Shown here: positions 4,906 through 5,435 of the stretch, in pieces
How positions within the stretch are numbered: the first letter of the stretch is position 1
Layout of the letters: each line of letters begins with the position of its first letter
NCBI GenBank assembly: GCA_013698395.1
Contig: JACCUZ010000248.1
Location: 1-5,435 of the forward strand
Reading direction: 5' to 3'
Length of the DNA stretch: 5,435 nt
From: Sporichthyaceae bacterium
GTDB taxonomy: Bacteria; Actinomycetota; Actinomycetes; JACCUZ01
Position numbers and translations under genes: made by a program
The notes under the pieces: generated by a model
The model's input: the letters and a program-made list of their open reading frames with translations, nothing else
What the model was told of the DNA's origin: nothing
The model's database searches: none

Positions 4906-5435
4906 AGGACGCGATCCGGTGGTCAGCCCGCTGGTCGGGATCGTCATGGGAAGCGACTCCGACTGGCCGGTGATGGAGGCTGCTGCCACGGCGCTCGAGG
5001 AGTTCGACGTGTCGTTCGAGGTGGACGTCGTGTCGGCCCACCGGATGCCGCGGGAGATGCTGACCTACGGGGAGCAGGCCGCAGGTCGTGGGCTCAGGGT
5101 GATCGTGGCGGGCGCCGGGGGCGCTGCGCACCTGCCGGGGATGCTGGCCTCGGTGACTCCGCTACCCGTCATCGGTGTGCCGGTGCCGCTGGAGCACCTC
5201 GACGGCATGGACTCGCTGCTGTCGATCGTGCAGATGCCCGGAGGGGTCCCTGTCGCGACCGTGTCCGTGGCGGGCGCGCGCAACGCCGGCTTGCTGGCCG
5301 TACGCATCCTTGCTACCGCTGACGACAGCCTTCGGGAGCGGATGGCGGCCTTCCAGGTCGAGCTCGGGAACAAGGCCCGAGCCAAAGGCGAGGCGTTGCA
5401 GCGCAAGAGATCCGGGAGCGGTCTGGGCTTCGGCG
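4898..5435 (+). CDS. purE: N5-carboxyaminoimidazole ribonucleotide mutase (PurE, class I); 3' end outside window
   Basis: PurE moves the carboxyl group of N5-CAIR to carbon 4, giving CAIR, the step after PurK. The frame runs from ATG 4898 to the window edge without a stop (179 complete codons), so the gene is only slightly truncated: class I PurE proteins are usually about 160-180 residues. Motifs are complete: phosphate-binding VMGSDSDWPVM (16-26), the catalytic SAHRMP with His48 (46-51), the glycine-rich AGAGGAAHLPGMLAS (71-85), PVIGVPV (90-96) and LDGMDSLLSIVQMPGGVPVATV (101-122). The presence of PurK upstream fits the class I mutase route rather than the class II AIR carboxylase. It overlaps purK by 8 bases and has its own strong Shine-Dalgarno sequence. 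The last visible residues (RKRSGSGLGFG) are a basic, glycine/serine-rich tail beyond the conserved fold, likely flexible. Confidence 0.97.
   Translation, partial: MAEGRDPVVSPLVGIVMGSDSDWPVMEAAATALEEFDVSFEVDVVSAHRMPREMLTYGEQAAGRGLRVIVAGAGGAAHLPGMLASVTPLPVIGVPVPLEHLDGMDSLLSIVQMPGGVPVATVSVAGARNAGLLAVRILATADDSLRERMAAFQVELGNKARAKGEALQRKRSGSGLGFG

Noticed and set aside
1..5435. Defence system, prophage, transposon, CRISPR or biosynthetic island
   Set aside because: No repeats of the right kind, no integrase, transposase or nuclease motifs, and uniform codon usage. The genes are housekeeping or regulatory, so no exotic system is claimed.

Overview
The window reads as chromosomal DNA from a high-GC actinobacterium. 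Codons strongly favour G or C at the third position. Several genes appear to start leaderlessly, with a TANNNT-type -10 box six or seven bases before the start codon. The protein set also fits: an SCO7613-type membrane protein, an OmpR-family two-component pair, a GtrA-like protein, and an acyl-CoA dehydrogenase next to purK-purE. I cannot place it below phylum level. Six genes are clearly supported, the first and last cut by the window edges, plus one incomplete membrane-protein tail included in that count at the left edge. No RNA gene, mobile element, CRISPR array or gene-free stretch over 300 bases was seen.

Left part (1-2068, plus strand): the C-terminal end of a polytopic membrane protein is followed after 13 bases by a response regulator. 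A sensor histidine kinase follows, joined to the regulator by a GTGA stop/start overlap. The kinase has two membrane helices and almost no external loop, and carries the only TTA leucine codon I found in the window's genes.

Middle (2040-2587): a GtrA-family membrane protein lies on the minus strand. Its 3' end overlaps the kinase's 3' end by 29 bases, and a GC-rich stem-loop sits in the overlap. Its start faces an acyl-CoA dehydrogenase gene across a 73-base divergent region. That region holds a possible nine-codon leaderless upstream ORF whose stop overlaps the gtrA-like start.

Right part (2587-5435, plus strand): the acyl-CoA dehydrogenase ends in a short GC-rich hairpin. Next come purK, with its own leaderless-looking promoter, and purE, which overlaps purK by 8 bases, has a good Shine-Dalgarno sequence and runs off the right edge. 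PurK and PurE catalyse consecutive steps of purine synthesis (AIR to N5-CAIR to CAIR). From memory, Mycobacterium tuberculosis has a related neighbourhood (fadE25, purE, purK and the divergent GtrA-like Rv3277), so this looks like an old conserved actinobacterial cluster rather than an acquired island. Most of the window is ordinary core genome. The most unusual material is in the gtrA/dehydrogenase divergent region and in the kinase.
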